Below are positions 10,267 through 19,816 of a stretch of 64,000 bases of DNA, one piece after another. Each line of letters begins with the position of its first letter. Position 1 is the first letter of the stretch. The notes under the pieces were generated by a model, which was given only the letters and a program-made list of their open reading frames with translations, had not been told where the DNA came from and ran no database searches. Source of the stretch: OLB4 sp002050165 (GTDB lineage Bacteria > Bacteroidota > Ignavibacteria > Tepidaquicellales > Tepidaquicellaceae); contig SZPC01000006.1 of assembly GCA_030263475.1 (NCBI GenBank), positions 62,001-126,000 of the forward strand, in the 5' to 3' direction. Both the position numbers and the translations under genes were made by a program.

Positions 10267-11678
10267 GTGAACTTAATTTTCCGCATTGCAAACACGCACA
10301 TCCTGAGGAGGAGTAAACCGTCTCTGAACCTATTAATATTGGTTGTTCCGTAACTTCGTTCACCGTAGCGAACGGGGATTTCAATAATTTTCAGGTTTAG
10401 CTTAGCCGCCCCGAACAGCAAATCAAAATCTCCGAAGGGATCGAAATCGCCGAAATATTTCCGGTTATCCATTATCCTTTTGTAATCGGTCTTGAATAAT
10501 ACTTTCGTACCGCATAGGGTATCGGTAATTCTTTGGTCGAGCAGATAGCTGAAGATCTTGCTGAAGAAAATGTTACCGAGTTTATTCAATGCCCGCATTG
10601 CTTTACCTTCCATCTGATAAACGAGCCGTGTACCGTTAATGAACTCTCCTTTTCCGGTAGCAATTGCATTATAAAACTTTTTCAAGTCTTCCGGCGGTAC
10701 GGTCATATCTGCATCGAGAATCATCAGTATATCACCCGTTGCATTTGCGAAACCTTTCCGCACTGCATTACCCTTGCCATTACCATCCTGCTTTAAGAGT
10801 TTAATATCACGTTCCGGATTTTTCGATTTCGATGATACGATTTTTTCGTAAGTATTATCAGTTGAATTACCTTCCACAAATATAATTTCGGTATGCGAAC
10901 CAAGCTCTGGAATGCGGGAAATTATCTCGTCAATGTGTCCGGCTTCATTTTTTGCCGGAACGAGTACAGTTACCGGATAAAGCGGAACAACTAAATCCTG
11001 CAAAGTAAATTTTGCGTTTACTATCCCGACGAGGCACAATCTCTTTAATAGTGGAAACCTTGCCAAATACCGGTTAAATAAATTTGAAATTAATGGAATT
11101 TTTAACGGGAAAAGCAAAATCGATTCACTCTTTATAACCTCAAACCCCGTTAGGCAAAACAGGTTTTTAATTTCGTCAATGTAGAGCCAGTTTTTTGTTC
11201 CCTCAGGTAATTTTAATTTCAACTTTTCTGCAATTGAAAGCGGTAGGTTCCAGAAGTAGTTATAATATGTTACAATCAACTTCGTCCTATTGTGGCAAAC
11301 GGATTTTATCAGCTCAAAGACAATTTGAATATCGTTCAGTGTTCCGATAAGATCAGAGATTATTACATAGTCAACTTTTTCGCACTTACTTAAAAAATTG
11401 TTGAACTCACTAACATCGTTTAAGTCAATACAGTGGAATTGAAATTCGGGATAAATTTTCTTCGCCTGTTCAATTAAATGCGGGTTAAAATCAACGCCAA
11501 TCCCGAGATAAGGCGAAAGCATATTGATCGTATCACCTGCAGCACATCCGAGCTCCAATATATTTGCGCCTTCGGGAATTGATAACCGGAGGTGAGATTC
11601 AATTGAGTTGTAGTAATATTTATTCCGGCGGCGATACCTGAGCTTTAAGTCTGCGTATTCTTTGCTTCGCTTGTCCAT
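10263..11678 (-). CDS. Fusion: SAM methyltransferase plus DPM1-like GT2 glycosyltransferase
   Basis: Residues 1 to about 200 form a class I SAM-dependent methyltransferase with motif I LELGCAAGDT (41-50). Residues from about 236 form a GT2 glycosyltransferase with VTVLVPAKNEAG, the DxD D322/D324 in LDADMT, and a C-terminal part like dolichyl-/polyprenyl-phosphate sugar synthases. No membrane anchor is evident. It is a single uninterrupted frame of 471 residues. The start ATG overlaps the stop of the gene before by one base and the end overlaps the GT87 gene by four. The GT2 half probably makes the lipid-linked donor used by the adjacent GT-C proteins. The methylation target is unknown. Confidence 0.82.
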   Translation of the reverse strand: MDKRSKEYADLKLRYRRRNKYYYNSIESHLRLSIPEGANILELGCAAGDTINMLSPYLGIGVDFNPHLIEQAKKIYPEFQFHCIDLNDVSEFNNFLSKCEKVDYVIISDLIGTLNDIQIVFELIKSVCHNRTKLIVTYYNYFWNLPLSIAEKLKLKLPEGTKNWLYIDEIKNLFCLTGFEVIKSESILLFPLKIPLISNLFNRYLARFPLLKRLCLVGIVNAKFTLQDLVVPLYPVTVLVPAKNEAGHIDEIISRIPELGSHTEIIFVEGNSTDNTYEKIVSSKSKNPERDIKLLKQDGNGKGNAVRKGFANATGDILMILDADMTVPPEDLKKFYNAIATGKGEFINGTRLVYQMEGKAMRALNKLGNIFFSKIFSYLLDQRITDTLCGTKVLFKTDYKRIMDNRKYFGDFDPFGDFDLLFGAAKLNLKIIEIPVRYGERSYGTTNINRFRDGLLLLRMCVFAMRKIKFT

Positions 11679-13033
11679 TATGTGTACATCAAATAAAATT
11701 CCGATGACCAGGTGCCAAAGAGGAACAAGCTTCCCGCAATTCCTATTGTGTACTTCAAAGGATTGAGATTTTTCGTTGCAGTTTTGAAATTCATTAATAG
11801 GTTAATAAAACCAATAGTGAAAAACGGTATGAGTACGTAATGATATCTCGAAAGCGCAACAAAAAAGAAAATCGTTATCATCCATGAACAAATGAATGCG
11901 ATGAGGAAAAAATTTCTACGGTTGAAAATTAACAATCCCCAAAGACCGCCAATCATTATTGCAAAGTAAGGCAGATTAACAATTGCAATATAAATTGGGT
12001 TTAGCGATTTATAAACTTCAGTTGAAGTCTTTGACTTGCCCTGGTCATCGGTGAAATAAAGTAAAATCATTCGCTCGCTTGAGAACAGGTAAGCAAGTTT
12101 TTTGAATCCCGTTAAGACAAATCTGTGCGGATTAGCTATCGCGTACTCAAATCCTCGCCGATAAAATTCACGATCACGTTTCACTTCGTCTTCTTCGGAA
12201 AACAGTGGATCGGATTCTTCTATCTTATGATACCATGTTCCGGTTGCATTTGGATTACTGCCTGACCAGAAAGTAAAACCTCCCTGCGTTGCGAGCGTAA
12301 ACGAGTTAAACTCAATTTTATTTCTGATGAGCCATGGTGACAGGATTAATAACACACCAACCAGAAACAAAGCGGAAAACTGTACTGCTTTCCGCCAACG
12401 GTTAGTTTTAAATCCCCCGAAAAGTTTTTTCCGCTTAATAAAAAAGAAAACCGGATATAGAATTACCGATGGCGCAAATGAACTTCTGATAAAAATTGCA
12501 ATTCCCCAAATCAAACCGGTGAGAAACGAAAACCGGTATGCATTCTCCAACAAAAGAATAAAAAATAGCGCCATTGCGAAAAAACCGAATAGCGGCTCTG
12601 TTAAAATCGTTTGGGAATAAAGTACGTTCGAGGGGAAAAATGCAAAGATTAATAATCCGGTTAACGAATATTTTTCAGTGAAAAATTTCCTGAGTACAAG
12701 AAAAAAAATAAAACAGGTTGCAGTATCAATAAGCGCTTGAATAAGTTTGACGAAGATCTGTTCGGTACCGGCGAATTTATAAATCGCTGACAGGAATAAC
12801 GGATAACCTGCAATTAATAGCGCAGTGGTTTTCCCTTCGAACGAATATTTACCGTTGAATGCAATGCTTTTTGCAAGCTCATCGTAAACCATGCTATCCG
12901 AACGAAGTTCTACCGAAAGGATAAATGCAAATAATATCCGAACTATTAACGCACCGGATAAAATGAGAGTTAATTGTCGTTTCCCGTTATGAGATAATTC
13001 TTTCAACAAACTGTTAAATTTTTTCAGCAACAA
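11678..13033 (-). CDS. GT-C (GT39/ArnT-like) membrane glycosyltransferase
   Basis: A polytopic protein of 451 residues with about ten membrane helices. The first extracytoplasmic loop carries D46 and D51 in VELRSDSMVYDELA, the acidic pair position typical of PMT/ArnT-like enzymes that move a sugar from a polyprenyl-phosphate carrier. The start is probably TTG at 13033 (a second TTG follows at 13030); no ATG lies nearer than residue 48. It overlaps the preceding methyltransferase gene by 20 bases. The acceptor (protein, lipid A or other glycan) cannot be told from sequence. Confidence 0.8.
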   Translation of the reverse strand: MLLKKFNSLLKELSHNGKRQLTLILSGALIVRILFAFILSVELRSDSMVYDELAKSIAFNGKYSFEGKTTALLIAGYPLFLSAIYKFAGTEQIFVKLIQALIDTATCFIFFLVLRKFFTEKYSLTGLLIFAFFPSNVLYSQTILTEPLFGFFAMALFFILLLENAYRFSFLTGLIWGIAIFIRSSFAPSVILYPVFFFIKRKKLFGGFKTNRWRKAVQFSALFLVGVLLILSPWLIRNKIEFNSFTLATQGGFTFWSGSNPNATGTWYHKIEESDPLFSEEDEVKRDREFYRRGFEYAIANPHRFVLTGFKKLAYLFSSERMILLYFTDDQGKSKTSTEVYKSLNPIYIAIVNLPYFAIMIGGLWGLLIFNRRNFFLIAFICSWMITIFFFVALSRYHYVLIPFFTIGFINLLMNFKTATKNLNPLKYTIGIAGSLFLFGTWSSEFYLMYT

Positions 13034-13820
13034 GGGTAATTCCTGTACCTCCTTTGTTGTCGGTATTTAAATCAAGCCACATCAGAATAAGTACCCACCA
13101 TAGGGTGAAAATATAATAAAATGGTAGTAACACCATGAGGAATTTACTTTTTCCTGCAATCATAATTGGATACTTAATTCCGAATCTCCATGCTATCGTT
13201 CCGAATTTTCCGTACCCGTATTTGAAGGACAGCAACTTAAAACCACTTCGATTAAGTTTTGCAGTTATATCATCTTTAGAGTATCCGTCGCGTGCATGTT
13301 CCTCGATGAAGCTTGTATCACCTTCGTCATGAACGTCGCTACCACCGAGATCAGACGGAGTATTTATGAGGAGTTTGCCTCCCTTTCTAAGCGCTTGTGC
13401 GTAATTACGGAGCACTAACTCATCTTCTTCAATGTGTTCCATTACATCAACACAAAGAATAAAATCAAACTGCTCATTAAAATTTATTTGTGTAAGATCT
13501 GCTATCTTAAACTTCACATTGTCAAGGTTTGATTTCGAGAAAAAATATTTGCAATCTTTCACTTGCTCTTCTTTGACGTCAAGTGCAAGTATATTCGATT
13601 GCGGAAATCTCTTCGCCATAAAATAAGTGTACTGACCGAAACCCATTCCGGCATCGAGGATGTCCGGTTTTGCGCCGAACGGATAGAGGTTGCGGATGTC
13701 CCGTTTAACGTACCATGAGCGTAGAAACATCAAATCAAGTAGGAAATAAAATAACTTCCTCAGGAAAATATTTTCCGATACTATCTTACCTAAAAACTTT
13801 TTTGTTGGATCGTATTTCAT
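13014..13820 (-). CDS. Class I SAM-dependent methyltransferase
   Basis: The 268-residue protein has motif I ILDAGMGFGQYTYFMA near residue 55, an acidic motif II (LALDVKEEQ), and CVDVMEHIEEDE further on, the pattern of Methyltransf_11/25 enzymes. A hydrophobic C-terminal stretch around 225-250 may associate with the membrane. It starts one base after the end of the GT4 gene and overlaps the GT-C gene downstream, so it belongs to the glycan operon. It probably methylates a sugar or lipid intermediate; the substrate is unknown. Confidence 0.82.
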   Translation of the reverse strand: MKYDPTKKFLGKIVSENIFLRKLFYFLLDLMFLRSWYVKRDIRNLYPFGAKPDILDAGMGFGQYTYFMAKRFPQSNILALDVKEEQVKDCKYFFSKSNLDNVKFKIADLTQINFNEQFDFILCVDVMEHIEEDELVLRNYAQALRKGGKLLINTPSDLGGSDVHDEGDTSFIEEHARDGYSKDDITAKLNRSGFKLLSFKYGYGKFGTIAWRFGIKYPIMIAGKSKFLMVLLPFYYIFTLWWVLILMWLDLNTDNKGGTGITLVAEKI

Positions 13821-14978
13821 TTATTTGGAATTTACAAATTCAATTAAACTTTCAGTGAACGATTCCCAGCTGTATTTCTTTTTTTCGTGTAAAATGTTCG
13901 ATTCAATTCCAGTTCGCTGCCCTGACTGAAAAAATCTGATTACTGCTGAAGCTAACGATTCGGGATCGTTAGTGGGAACAACATAGCCGGTCTTTTCGTC
14001 ATCCACGACCTCAGGTAATGCGCCGACATTTGTTACCAATACAGGTTTGTCGTAGTAGTATGCAACCGGTATTATTCCACTTTGAGTAGCGTGATGATAG
14101 GGGAGCACTACGAGGTCGCACGCAGAAAAGAAATATTTTACATCGTCGTTTGGAATGAAATCTTTTACCAGAAAAATATTACCTGCAGAGTTCAACTCCG
14201 AGATCGATTGCATGTATTTTTCTTCATCATCGTAAAATTCGCCGGCGATTACCAATTTTACATTATGCTTTGTATTGACGAGCGGTATCGCTTTTAGTAA
14301 AACGTCCAACCCTTTATATTTCCTGATGTAACCGAAGAAAAGTATTACATCGTCATTAGTGTCAATTTTCACATTGTAGTTTTCTGACAGAAACTTGCGC
14401 GAATCTTCCAAGCCTTGCTTTTCTCCGTAATTGTCGTAAAGCGGGTGATGAGTCAGCAGCACAGGTTTTGAATTAACATTGAATTTTTCGAGGTCATCTG
14501 CCACGTTCTTCGATTGAACGACAAAATAGTCAATCGGTTTGAACGCATACTTTGTAAGTAATTTATCACCCGGTCGTTGCTCGTGTGGAATAACATTATC
14601 GCAAATGAACATTATCTTAGCGGAAGATTTATTTTTTATGATTCGTGATATTTTTCCGAAACAAGGCGCAAAAAATGGCATCCAATATCTGAAAATAACA
14701 AGGTCAGGAGATTCTGAAGCAATTTGTTTACCGACTTTCAGCCAATTACACGGATTGATGGAATCAATTGCGATTATATTATCATCTTCAAAGACAGGTA
14801 CCGTTTCAGATCCTTGTTCATACTGGGTTTTCCCGGGGAACAGGAAATCGGGATACTGCCGCTTAAATGAATATATTTTTACACTGTGATTTTTCCGGAG
14901 GTGTTCATACAACATAGCGTTCAATTGTGCAAATGCACCTCGCATCGGGTAGGCAGTTCCGCAAATGATTATTTTCAT
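13821..14978 (-). CDS. GT4-family glycosyltransferase
   Basis: This 385-residue GT-B enzyme has an N-terminal acceptor domain starting MKIIICGTAYPMRGA and a C-terminal nucleotide-sugar domain with ILFFGYIRKYKGLDVLL and the loop QSGIIPVAYYYDKPVLVTNVG. It is the first gene of the five-gene minus-strand operon and probably adds a hexose on the cytoplasmic side. In the ligand-binding loop the usual E(x7)E is degenerate (ATQSGIIPVAYYY), as seen in some GT4 relatives. Specificity cannot be assigned. Confidence 0.85.
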   Translation of the reverse strand: MKIIICGTAYPMRGAFAQLNAMLYEHLRKNHSVKIYSFKRQYPDFLFPGKTQYEQGSETVPVFEDDNIIAIDSINPCNWLKVGKQIASESPDLVIFRYWMPFFAPCFGKISRIIKNKSSAKIMFICDNVIPHEQRPGDKLLTKYAFKPIDYFVVQSKNVADDLEKFNVNSKPVLLTHHPLYDNYGEKQGLEDSRKFLSENYNVKIDTNDDVILFFGYIRKYKGLDVLLKAIPLVNTKHNVKLVIAGEFYDDEEKYMQSISELNSAGNIFLVKDFIPNDDVKYFFSACDLVVLPYHHATQSGIIPVAYYYDKPVLVTNVGALPEVVDDEKTGYVVPTNDPESLASAVIRFFQSGQRTGIESNILHEKKKYSWESFTESLIEFVNSK

Positions 14979-15396
14979 CTGGGCAAAAATATAGAAGTAA
15001 TATGAGGAAATAGTAATTCAATTAAATTATTCGTCCCAAACTGCCTAAACGTTTGCCAATTATTGTTTGAAATGAGCAAATCGGCAAATCCAACTGCTGT
15101 AGTTTCAACATTGTTATTGATTTTTATTTTTAAGTTAGATAATATTGAGCCATGTTTAAACAGGTAAGGATTAAGCGCGTTCATTAAATAGAAAAATTTC
15201 CGGTTGATATTTACAGAAATTTCGAATTAAGATTGTTGAGTTAATTTCAATTGAAGTTGTGTACTTTATTTAGGGAAATGAATAATTTGAAAAAGCTCAC
15301 ACAAGTTTATTACTTCAACAAATTACACATAATTTTTATTTAGCAAACCCCGATTATCTGAACCTTCGCTACAACTTAAAAATCAAATCAAGGAAA
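14979..15396. other. Intergenic region between divergent glycan operon and porZ-like gene
   Basis: These 418 bases separate two divergent transcription units. I see no convincing gene: a minus-strand 69-codon frame at 14975-15184 has no family resemblance and overlaps the GT4 start. Promoters for both directions must lie here, but I could not pick one with confidence. Confidence 0.6.
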
Positions 15397-17676
15397 ATGA
15401 ATAGACTCGGAATATTGTCATTTTCTCTATTCTTGCTTTTCATATTGTCTTCACGAGGCAATTCACAGGTTGAACTTTGGGAAACATTTTCTGATATGAA
15501 GACAATCAATTCGATTGAAATAGTATCAGATAGAAATCTCATTTATTGCGCTTCGGAAGGTGGACTCTTTTCGTTAAACTTAAATACCGGTGAGGTATTA
15601 AAGAAATATACAAATATTACCGGACTTGCTACGCTGAGCGCAAAGTCTATTAAAGTTGATAATCACGGTCGCTTATGGGTTGGCAGTGGTGATGGTTCAA
15701 TTTCTATACTTGACCTGAGTTCAGATAACTGGACATATATTTTTGATATAAAAAACTCTACCGAACAGGATAAAGCAATTTATGATATGGAGCTCTACGA
15801 AGATTTTATTTTTGTGGCTACAGGTTACGGCATTCAGAAAATATCCACGTCAGATTTTAGTTTTGTAGATGCACCTTATTACAAATTTGGTTACCTCACC
15901 GAACGGAGCAAAGTTACAGATATAAAAATTTCAAATGATGTAATTCATGTTGCAACTTCTACCGGTTATGCCAAAGCGAACCTGATAGGCACGAATCTCA
16001 ATAACCCGTCAACATGGGAGGCGTATAACGGAAGCCCATTGAATATTGACGTGCAGGCGGTTGAAGTTTATAATGGAAATGTTATGGTCGGATCAAAAAC
16101 AGGCTTACTGTACAACAATGGGAGTTTCTGGCTCATATATCCTAACAGTACTGTAATGAACGCTAATATAAAAGATATTCATGTTGTCGGGCAGGATTTA
16201 TATTTTATTTCAAATACCGAAATTTATAAAACCAATTCTTCGGATTTCTCGGTGATTACACAAGTAATTCCTTCAGGCGCATACACACGGATTGAGACGC
16301 TTCCTGACAATACGCCCGTTTTCGGTACTACTGACAAAGGTGTACTTGTGAGAATCAATAACAATTATGTAGATATTGCGCCAAACGGACCGAACAGAAA
16401 TTCTTTTGACAATCTTTCGATAGACTCTGACGGAATTTTATGGGCAGCAGGTGGTGATGCAAACGGCGGGTTTTATAAGTTTGACGGATTAACATGGACA
16501 AATTATACAACTCAAACTCACCCGGAAATCGGTAATGGAAATTTCTTCAGGAGAATCATTGCCGGTAATGGTATTGTTTGGGCATTGAATTTCGGTGGCG
16601 GTGCAACAAAAATAACGGGCGACCAGATTATAAACTACAATCCCGGGAATTCAAACTTACCCGGAATTTCGGGTAACCCCGACTTTTGTGTTCCATTCGG
16701 TGGAGCTTTTGATAATAACGGTAGATTCTGGCTTACCGTTTATGTCTCTAATGTTAATATGTCTTTGTGGACTTATAACGGCGATAATACCTTCACCGGA
16801 TTTACCAATCCAAGTTCGATTTCTTCTTCAAATCTTGAAAACGTTGCCATTGATGAATTCAATACAAAATGGATAGTTTCAGGTGAAGCTACGCCGCAGG
16901 GTTTGTATTTCTTCAATGAAAACGGTACGGTGAATAACCCCACCGATGACATCTCCGGCTTTTATAACAACAGCGACTTCCCGGGTGGCGGAGTTACAAA
17001 CATTAATGATGTCATTGTTGACGGCAATAATGAAGTCTGGGTTGCGACGAATAATGGTATCTTCATTATAAATAATCCAAGAGCGGCAATTGTAAATCCT
17101 GCTCAGAAACCTGCGCCGGTTAAACTTAGATTAATCTCCGGAAACTTAGCTGTGCCTTTCACCGAAGTCTGCAATACTTTGACAAAAGATGTCCTTAACC
17201 AAAAGTGGGTAGGTACGGTAAATAACGGCGTATTTCATATATCCTCAGATGGAGCGACTTTGTTGGACCAATACAATGTTGACAACAGCCCGATACTATC
17301 GAATGAAATCACATCTATTGCGGTGAACCCTAAAGACGGAGTTGCGTATTTCGGAACTCTGAAAGGATTATCAGCATTGAAAACAAGCGCGATAGAGCCG
17401 CTTTCAGAGTTTGATGAAATTGTATGTTCACCGAACCCGTTGATACTTCCCTCGGCAGTAGATTTGAGAATAGACGGATTAATTGAGAATACCAAACTGA
17501 TGATAATGACATTAGATGGCAGGATAATTGATGAGTTCGATTCTCCGGGTGGAAAAATCGCAACATGGACTAACAGCCGAAACCTCAATCTTGCCTCAGG
17601 GGTTTATATAGTTGTAGCTTTTAATAAAGATGGAAGCAAAGTTGGTAAAGGGAAATTTGCTGTCATTAAAAAATAA
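15397..17676 (+). CDS. porZ: PorZ-like type IX secretion protein (beta-propeller, sorting-type C-terminus)
   Basis: A secreted 759-residue protein with a signal peptide (about 1-24), two consecutive beta-propellers built from repeats such as LWVGSGDGSI, LWAAGGD and VWVATNNGIF, and a C-terminal domain of about 85 residues (PNPL ... SGVYIVVAFNKDG ... KGKFAVIKK) of the type IX sorting class. Length and order match PorZ of Porphyromonas gingivalis, a cell-surface part of the attachment complex. It could instead be another two-component-type propeller protein exported by the same system. hisA follows after two bases, so they are probably co-transcribed. Confidence 0.7.
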   Translation: MNRLGILSFSLFLLFILSSRGNSQVELWETFSDMKTINSIEIVSDRNLIYCASEGGLFSLNLNTGEVLKKYTNITGLATLSAKSIKVDNHGRLWVGSGDGSISILDLSSDNWTYIFDIKNSTEQDKAIYDMELYEDFIFVATGYGIQKISTSDFSFVDAPYYKFGYLTERSKVTDIKISNDVIHVATSTGYAKANLIGTNLNNPSTWEAYNGSPLNIDVQAVEVYNGNVMVGSKTGLLYNNGSFWLIYPNSTVMNANIKDIHVVGQDLYFISNTEIYKTNSSDFSVITQVIPSGAYTRIETLPDNTPVFGTTDKGVLVRINNNYVDIAPNGPNRNSFDNLSIDSDGILWAAGGDANGGFYKFDGLTWTNYTTQTHPEIGNGNFFRRIIAGNGIVWALNFGGGATKITGDQIINYNPGNSNLPGISGNPDFCVPFGGAFDNNGRFWLTVYVSNVNMSLWTYNGDNTFTGFTNPSSISSSNLENVAIDEFNTKWIVSGEATPQGLYFFNENGTVNNPTDDISGFYNNSDFPGGGVTNINDVIVDGNNEVWVATNNGIFIINNPRAAIVNPAQKPAPVKLRLISGNLAVPFTEVCNTLTKDVLNQKWVGTVNNGVFHISSDGATLLDQYNVDNSPILSNEITSIAVNPKDGVAYFGTLKGLSALKTSAIEPLSEFDEIVCSPNPLILPSAVDLRIDGLIENTKLMIMTLDGRIIDEFDSPGGKIATWTNSRNLNLASGVYIVVAFNKDGSKVGKGKFAVIKK

Positions 17677-17678
17677 CA

Positions 17679-18446
17679 ATGTTAGTAATACCTGTAATAG
17701 ATATAAAGGATGGTAAATGTGTCAGGGTTGTTGAAGGCCACTTTGACAATTCGAGTTATTACAACGAATCGCCTGTATCTCTCGCGAGGTTATTCCGGAA
17801 AGAAAATTTCAAAGCCCTTCATATTACAGACCTTGATGGCGCACTCGAAGGTGAAATGAGAAATTACTCGATTATTAAAGAAATTTCCGATTCAATTGAT
17901 ATTCCGGTTCAATATGGTGGCGGTGTAAGAGACATTTCAACTGCCAAACGCGTCATTGAAGATCTCGGAGTTTACAGGCTTGTAATCGGAACGGGGGCAT
18001 TAGAGGATCCCCAACTGGTAACACAATTTCTGGAGCTCTATGGTCCGACAAAATTAGTTATCTGCATTGACGAAAAACTTAATAACGTTGTAAAAAACGG
18101 TTGGATTAACTACGCTGATATTACGCCACTTTCTTTTGCAAAGAAAATGGAAGAAATTGGTATTCAGCGAATAATCTATCAGGATGTAACACGGGTTGGT
18201 AATTTCAGCGGTCCGCACCTGAACAGGTTAATTGAAATCGGAGAACAAACTAATTTGAAAATTACTTCAGCCGGTGGTATCGGATCATACAAAGACCTGA
18301 AAGTTCTGGCAGGACTTGAAAAGTATGGAGTTGATTCAGTGATGATCTCAAGAGCGTTATACGAAAATAAGTTTCCATGTCAGCGAATGTGGCGGGAAAT
18401 TGAGGTCGAAGATCTCTCGCTCGATTTACCTAAAATTGTAGATTAA
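17679..18446 (+). CDS. hisA: HisA-family ProFAR isomerase
   Basis: HisA opens the ribose ring of ProFAR to PRFAR in histidine synthesis. The 255-residue TIM barrel has VIDIKDGKCVRV with D8, the phosphate loops QYGGGVRD and TSAGGIGS, and further acids D131 and D169 where the family keeps its acid/base residues. The segment after D169 reads TRVGNFSGP, where most HisA have RDG(T/M)L.GP, and a tail of about 20 residues is present. No other his gene is nearby and it sits directly behind the porZ-like gene. It converges on hutI with a four-base overlap. Confidence 0.85.
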   Translation: MLVIPVIDIKDGKCVRVVEGHFDNSSYYNESPVSLARLFRKENFKALHITDLDGALEGEMRNYSIIKEISDSIDIPVQYGGGVRDISTAKRVIEDLGVYRLVIGTGALEDPQLVTQFLELYGPTKLVICIDEKLNNVVKNGWINYADITPLSFAKKMEEIGIQRIIYQDVTRVGNFSGPHLNRLIEIGEQTNLKITSAGGIGSYKDLKVLAGLEKYGVDSVMISRALYENKFPCQRMWREIEVEDLSLDLPKIVD

Positions 18447-19717
18447 TATTCGTGTATTACCTTTCCCTTTTTTATAACGTGAGAAATCATGTTCACCCCG
18501 AAATGATATAAAATATCCCTGTAATCCTCGCAATCAAAAATTATCAAGTCCGCTTGTTTACCCTCCGATAAACTACCCAATTTATGCTGACGATTTATTG
18601 CACAGGCAGCATTATATGTTACTGCGTTGAGAATCTCATCGGTTTTCATTTTCATTTTAGCCGAAGCCAGCGACATGATAATTTGCAAATTTTCAGTATT
18701 ACAACTGCCGGGATTGAAATCCGTCGCCAGCGCAACCGGTACGTTCCTTTCAATTAATTCTTTTGCGGGCGGATAAGATATGTCCAGAAAGTACGATACT
18801 CCCGGGAGAAGTGTGGCAATCATGTAATTTTCTTTACTATTATACTCTGAGAGTTTTATCACGTCATCAGAATTAAGCGCTTCAAGGTGGTCAACGGAAA
18901 TTGCTCTGGTTTTTATAGCTGCTTCTATTCCGCCGATAGAATTGAATTGATCAGTATGCAATTTGGGAACTAACCCGTGTGATACTCCGTAACTGAGAAT
19001 TTCGATAGTTTCATTTTTGTCGAAATAACCTTTCTCACAGAACACATCAATGAATTCGGCAAGTTTCCCAATTGTAACTGTCGGTATCATTTCGTTAGTT
19101 AAAATCTTTATATATTCATTTTTGTCAATGCCCGGAGGTACATCATGAGCGCCGAGAAAAGTCGGGATGATATCGAGTTCAAATTTATTGGACTTGGCCA
19201 ACTTGTTTATTACGCGCAATAACTTAAGTTCATTTTCAGTATCAAGACCGTAACCTGACTTAGCCTCAATCGTAGTTGTTCCGTAGCGCACGAAATTTCT
19301 CAACCTATTTTCTGAGATGTAGAATAATTTATCTTCATCCGATTCCCTGACAGCGGTTACAGTGTTTAAAATTCCACCACCGGCATTTGCAATTGATTCA
19401 TAAGATTCCCCTGCAGTTCTCATCTCGTATTCATTCCGACGAGAACCGCTGAAAACAAAGTGAGTATGTGAATCAATAAATCCGGGTACAACCGTCTTCC
19501 CGAGAGCATCAATTTCAAATCTGTCACCTGCCGGAAAAGATTTTATAAATGAATTGAATTCCGGGTCATCTCCGGCAAAAATTATAGTATCTCCCTGAAT
19601 GTAAACATAACCATTTTCAATGAGTGAAATATCTGATTGGTCATTTCCGCATTTCGGTGTTTTATTATCCCAACGACAAGTCAGTAAATTTGAAATATTT
19701 TTAATTATTAGGTCCAT
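18443..19717 (-). CDS. hutI: Imidazolonepropionase
   Basis: HutI hydrolyses 4-imidazolone-5-propionate to N-formimino-L-glutamate in histidine breakdown. The 424-residue amidohydrolase-fold protein has the metal motif DSHTHFVFSG (H84, H86), EAKSGYGLD, LHTDQF and the late Asp in ATDFNPGS. Length is normal. No hutH, hutU or hutG is in the window. Its start is an ATG at 19717, 99 bases from the divergent bshA. Confidence 0.93.
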   Translation of the reverse strand: MDLIIKNISNLLTCRWDNKTPKCGNDQSDISLIENGYVYIQGDTIIFAGDDPEFNSFIKSFPAGDRFEIDALGKTVVPGFIDSHTHFVFSGSRRNEYEMRTAGESYESIANAGGGILNTVTAVRESDEDKLFYISENRLRNFVRYGTTTIEAKSGYGLDTENELKLLRVINKLAKSNKFELDIIPTFLGAHDVPPGIDKNEYIKILTNEMIPTVTIGKLAEFIDVFCEKGYFDKNETIEILSYGVSHGLVPKLHTDQFNSIGGIEAAIKTRAISVDHLEALNSDDVIKLSEYNSKENYMIATLLPGVSYFLDISYPPAKELIERNVPVALATDFNPGSCNTENLQIIMSLASAKMKMKTDEILNAVTYNAACAINRQHKLGSLSEGKQADLIIFDCEDYRDILYHFGVNMISHVIKKGKVIHEY

Positions 19718-19816
19718 TAGTTAAAGTATTTTGAATAAAATCTGTGTAAATTCATTTTAAAATGCAGTTCATAATAAATTTTATTTTTTAATTTTATATA
19801 ACGCAAAATATAATTT

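Noticed and set aside
14975..15184. A 69-codon minus-strand frame upstream of the GT4 gene
   Set aside because: It overlaps the GT4 start, has no recognisable family, and its composition looks like non-coding AT-rich DNA.
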